In this document: one piece after another, positions 61,322 through 64,000 of the stretch
Position numbering within the stretch: position 1 is the stretch's first letter
How the letters are laid out: every line of letters starts with the position of its first letter
Assembly: GCF_001889405.1 (NCBI RefSeq)
Contig: NZ_CP017921.1
Coordinates: 944,057-1,008,056 of the forward strand
Direction of reading: 5' to 3'
Source: Methanohalophilus halophilus
Lineage (GTDB): Archaea; Halobacteriota; Methanosarcinia; Methanosarcinales; Methanosarcinaceae
Length of the DNA: 64,000 nt
The notes under the pieces: generated by a model
Seen by the model: only the letters and a program-made list of their open reading frames with translations
Databases searched by the model: none
What the model was told of the DNA's origin: nothing
Position numbers and translations under genes: made by a program

Positions 61322-62420
61322 CCGGGTAGCATTAGTCAGATGTGTGGATTATTCCACCTCCAAACAGGCAGTAAGGGAGGCAATAGACCTGCTTGGTTGT
61401 TTTGATGAAATCAAAGCAGGTATGCGCATCCTGATTAAACCCAATGTACTTGCTGCCCGCAAACCAGAAGATGCGGCTACAACCCATCCTTCTCTTGTTC
61501 GTGCAGTATGTGAACTTGTAAGGGAGGCGGGTGCTCATCCTGTTGTAGGGGATTGTGCCGGTATTACATCTGCCGGAGCAACCGCAGAAGCGCTAGAGGG
61601 ATCCGGTATAAAACAGGCTGCTCTGGAAGGCGGGGGAGAAGTTGTAAATTTCCAGACTGCAGGTTTTAGTAAAGCAGAACCTGAAAATCCCCTGCGTTTG
61701 AATGAGATCTATGTGAGTGACAGTGTATTGGATGCTGATTATATTATTAACCTGCCCAAACTCAAGACCCATGAACTCACAACGATGACCGGTGCAGTGA
61801 AAAATATGTTCGGTGCCGTTCCCCTGCGCATCAGGAAGGAAGCACATATGATGGCCGATCCTCTGGTTTTCAGTGAAATCCTTCTGGATATTTACAATGT
61901 GGCAACCCCGCAACTATCCCTTATTGATGCAGTTGTGGGAATGGAGGGGGATGGTCCCTCCCGGGGTAAACCAATTAATGTAGGTGCAATCCTTGCCTCA
62001 AAAGATGGTATTTCCCTGGATATTGTTGCGGCACAATTAATGGCCTTAGATCCCCTTTCAATACCTTCCAACCGTGTAGCAGCCAGAATTTACGGTGATA
62101 TTTCCCCTCAAATAGTCGGTGTAAACGTGGATGATATTGCAGTCCCTTTCAAAAAACCGGGTCCCAGCCTGTTGAGAATGCTGCCTTCCAGGGTCGTTCA
62201 GAAAGCGGGTGATTTTTTCACGATACGGCCTGAAATAGATGCTAATAAGTGTACTGCCTGTGGAGCATGTGTGAGAAATTGCCCTGCAGAAGCCATACAT
62301 ATGGAAAAGGGACACGCTGTCATAGATGATAGTAAATGTATCCTGTGTTATTGCTGCCGGGAATTGTGTCCGGCAGCGGCTGTAAAACCCAGGAAGTCAC
62401 TGCTAGCCCGACTGCTTTGA
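61311..62420 (+). CDS. DUF362 protein with two [4Fe-4S] motifs
   Basis: The 369-residue protein has the DUF362 region (RILIKPNVLAARKPEDAATTHPSLVRAV, LPKLKTHELTTMTGAVKNMFGAVP, DAVVGMEGDGPSRGKP) and a C-terminal ferredoxin domain (CTACGACVRNCP and CILCYCCRELCP). Its role is unknown; similar proteins are thought to be redox or metal-handling. It overlaps the DUF531 gene and converges on pheS, with 1 bp between stops. Confidence 0.85.
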   Translation: MNPNRVALVRCVDYSTSKQAVREAIDLLGCFDEIKAGMRILIKPNVLAARKPEDAATTHPSLVRAVCELVREAGAHPVVGDCAGITSAGATAEALEGSGIKQAALEGGGEVVNFQTAGFSKAEPENPLRLNEIYVSDSVLDADYIINLPKLKTHELTTMTGAVKNMFGAVPLRIRKEAHMMADPLVFSEILLDIYNVATPQLSLIDAVVGMEGDGPSRGKPINVGAILASKDGISLDIVAAQLMALDPLSIPSNRVAARIYGDISPQIVGVNVDDIAVPFKKPGPSLLRMLPSRVVQKAGDFFTIRPEIDANKCTACGACVRNCPAEAIHMEKGHAVIDDSKCILCYCCRELCPAAAVKPRKSLLARLL

Positions 62421-62421
62421 A

Positions 62422-63897
62422 TCAGAGTTTGCAGACAGGGCTTTTGCGCAACCATTCAATGTCGGACTGGTATAATTCGCGCAGGTCCTTCAGACCCAAT
62501 CTCAGCATTGCCAGGCGGCTGACACCCAGGCCCCATGCCAAAACCGGTTCTTTGATGCCAAGGGGCTCAGTAACCTCTTTCCTGAATATTCCGGCACCGC
62601 CGAGCTCAACCCAACCCAGTTCCTCAATATAAACCTCGGGTTCGACACTGGGCTCTGTATAGGGGAAGTATCCGGGCCTGAACCTGACGTTCTCGAATCC
62701 CATCCTGTGATAGAATTCCTTCAGGCATCCCAGCAGGTTGGCAAAGGACATGTTCCTGTCCATTACCACACCTTCCAGCTGCTCGAATTCAGGGGTATGT
62801 GTGGGATCAATTGTTTCCCGGCGATAGGCCCGGTCTATACAGAAAGCTTTGACCGGTGGCTCGGGATTATCTGCCAGGTGTTTGATACTGACCGAGGTGG
62901 TATGGGTGCGCAAGACGTTGCGTTTTGCGACATCACTATCCCATTTGCCGCCCCATCCCCTGGATTCAATGTCACCGCCCTTTTCGTGCATGGAACATAC
63001 CGTTTCCAAGTATTCGTCAGGCAACTCTGACCGGGATTCCAGGTGGAATGTATCCTGCATTTCCCGGGCAGGGTGGTCCTGTGGCTGGAATAGGGCGTCA
63101 AAATTCCAGAATGAGCTCTGTATAATATCTCCCTTGATTTCAGTGAATCCCATTTCCAGGAATATCTGGCGCATCTGGTCTATCAGGCGCTGGTAGGGAT
63201 GGACCTTTGCTGCAAAAACTTTTTTTGGCGGTTTGTCGATATTGTAGGGGCGAAAAGTCTTGTTCTTCCATTCCCCGCTCTTGAGCAACCTGGAGGTCAG
63301 CTGGGTGATATCGTCGGTGAGCTCAAGGCCTGATGCAGCGATTTTTTCCCCCTCGGCTGTAATTGTTATAGTACGGCTTTTTGTTTCTTCTTTTTCTACC
63401 AGCTTGCGTTTGACCAGGTCCTTCATAACCTTCTGGTCAATTCCGGTTTCTTCAAGGGTAAATGCTGTCTCACCGAGTTTTGTCAGGGCAATCTCGTCAT
63501 CGGTTTCGGATACATCTGCTGCAGGTATGATATTTCCTTTCTCAATGGATGCCCAGCCTTTTCTCTTAAGCCACCCGGTTGCAATTCCCACCATCTGGGG
63601 GGAAAGCATTTCCTGCAAGTCCTTTATAGCAGTGGGCCCGTCGATCCTGTTGAGCACCTGTCTTTCTGGGAGGCCCTTTTCAGCATATTGCACACCCTCT
63701 GAACTGAGGCAATACTTTTCCGATACTTCATCCTTTACTTCTGCAAGACCCTTTTCTTCAAGTAAAAAGGAGGCCTGTGTAGCATTCTCTATTTTCAGGG
63801 ATGTTCCCTCGGCTATGTCTGCGGGACTTGCAGTACCTTTTTGTTCGAGGAAGAGAAGTACTTCCTTTTCATTCAGTGTAAGATTGAGGTTTTCCAT
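62422..63897 (-). CDS. pheS: Phenylalanyl-tRNA synthetase alpha subunit
   Basis: The 491-residue archaeal-type subunit has N-terminal winged-helix modules ([24 protein letters not shown] onwards) for tRNA binding and a class II catalytic domain with [75 protein letters not shown] and [15 protein letters not shown] lies 5 bases before the ATG. It follows the end of a probable TrpRS gene after 18 bp. Confidence 0.96.
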   Translation of the reverse strand: MENLNLTLNEKEVLLFLEQKGTASPADIAEGTSLKIENATQASFLLEEKGLAEVKDEVSEKYCLSSEGVQYAEKGLPERQVLNRIDGPTAIKDLQEMLSPQMVGIATGWLKRKGWASIEKGNIIPAADVSETDDEIALTKLGETAFTLEETGIDQKVMKDLVKRKLVEKEETKSRTITITAEGEKIAASGLELTDDITQLTSRLLKSGEWKNKTFRPYNIDKPPKKVFAAKVHPYQRLIDQMRQIFLEMGFTEIKGDIIQSSFWNFDALFQPQDHPAREMQDTFHLESRSELPDEYLETVCSMHEKGGDIESRGWGGKWDSDVAKRNVLRTHTTSVSIKHLADNPEPPVKAFCIDRAYRRETIDPTHTPEFEQLEGVVMDRNMSFANLLGCLKEFYHRMGFENVRFRPGYFPYTEPSVEPEVYIEELGWVELGGAGIFRKEVTEPLGIKEPVLAWGLGVSRLAMLRLGLKDLRELYQSDIEWLRKSPVCKL

Positions 63898-63915
63898 AGT
63901 ATCTCCCTTTAAGTA

Positions 63916-64000
63916 TCAGAGTCCGTATTCTTCAAGTCTCTCGCGTGCCAGTTCCCTTTTTTCCTGATGGTCTTTTAAAAATCCTGCCATGCGTTCTGCT
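63916..64000 (-). CDS. trpS: Probable tryptophanyl-tRNA synthetase, C-terminal fragment
   Basis: The last 27 codons before TGA at 63916 read AERMAGFLKDHQEKRELARE then RLEEYGL. This resembles the helical C-terminus of archaeal TrpRS, and trpS next to pheS is common in methanogens. The rest lies outside the window, so the assignment rests on a short piece. Confidence 0.55.
   Translation of the reverse strand, partial: AERMAGFLKDHQEKRELARERLEEYGL

Noticed and set aside
63260-63967. 235-codon plus-strand frame opposite pheS
   Set aside because: It is a Ser/Phe-rich shadow of pheS codon bias and has no homology signal.

Overview
The window is archaeal and comes from a methanogen of the Methanosarcinaceae, most like Methanohalophilus, Methanolobus or Methanococcoides. 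The evidence is the complete mtrEDCBAFGH operon, a methanogenesis-marker-16 gene, the cysteate branch of coenzyme M synthesis (cysteate synthase plus ComDE), SepCysS, RNase P Rpp21, an archaeal 7S (SRP) RNA, RpoL, Csl4, Dph2, split glutamate synthase genes and the archaeal mevalonate enzymes. Promoters are TATA-like. Starts mix strong Shine-Dalgarno sites with apparently leaderless ATGs. The genus is inferred; no 16S rRNA is present.

Layout. 1-6 kb: rad50/mre11, cupin phosphoglucose isomerase, an NrpRII-type nitrogen co-repressor, and a DHH/RecJ-like nuclease paired with an Hjc-like nuclease. 6-8 kb: metallohydrolase, rnp4, tRNA-Ser(GCT) and SRP RNA. 8-11 kb: KaiC-like ATPase and exonuclease VII (xseAB). 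11-17 kb: a nitrogen block of glnA, three-part glutamate synthase and an F420-type FrhB subunit. 17-20 kb: hdrCB without hdrA, a DUF4139 secreted protein and nth. 20.7-25.6 kb: the mtr operon. 26-28 kb: a U32-family protein with a small Cys-rich partner. 28.9-31.8 kb: the archaeal mevalonate enzymes. 32-41 kb: protease, radical SAM, stress, UvrC, Thg1 and TyrRS genes. 41-45 kb: a PII-like/DUF1538/DUF1538 operon opposite a Kef antiporter. 45-49 kb: marker 16 and the cysteate/CoM genes. 50-53.8 kb: a four-gene overlapping operon described below. 53.9-55.7 kb: an A+T-rich accessory patch with a Cas1 remnant, palindromes, a candidate small RNA and tRNA-Gly(CCC). 55.7-64 kb: translation and RNA genes (SepCysS, RpoL, Csl4, METTL5-like, Dph2, Hpt, DUF531, DUF362, PheS, end of TrpRS).

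The most interesting system is the operon at 49,942-53,760. Its order is multi-rhodanese protein, EgtD-type histidine methyltransferase, SufS and SufE, each overlapping the next by 4 bp. The methyltransferase keeps the EgtD histidine-binding residues at a constant offset. The rhodanese protein keeps the CGTGWR active site and the tyrosine/cysteine spacing that I recall for EanB of green sulfur bacteria. I read it as an anaerobic (EanAB-type) ergothioneine pathway with its own cysteine desulfurase and sulfur-transfer protein. Other points of interest are the F420-linked glutamate synthase, the PII-controlled DUF1538 module, and the concentration of sulfur metabolism between 45 and 57 kb.
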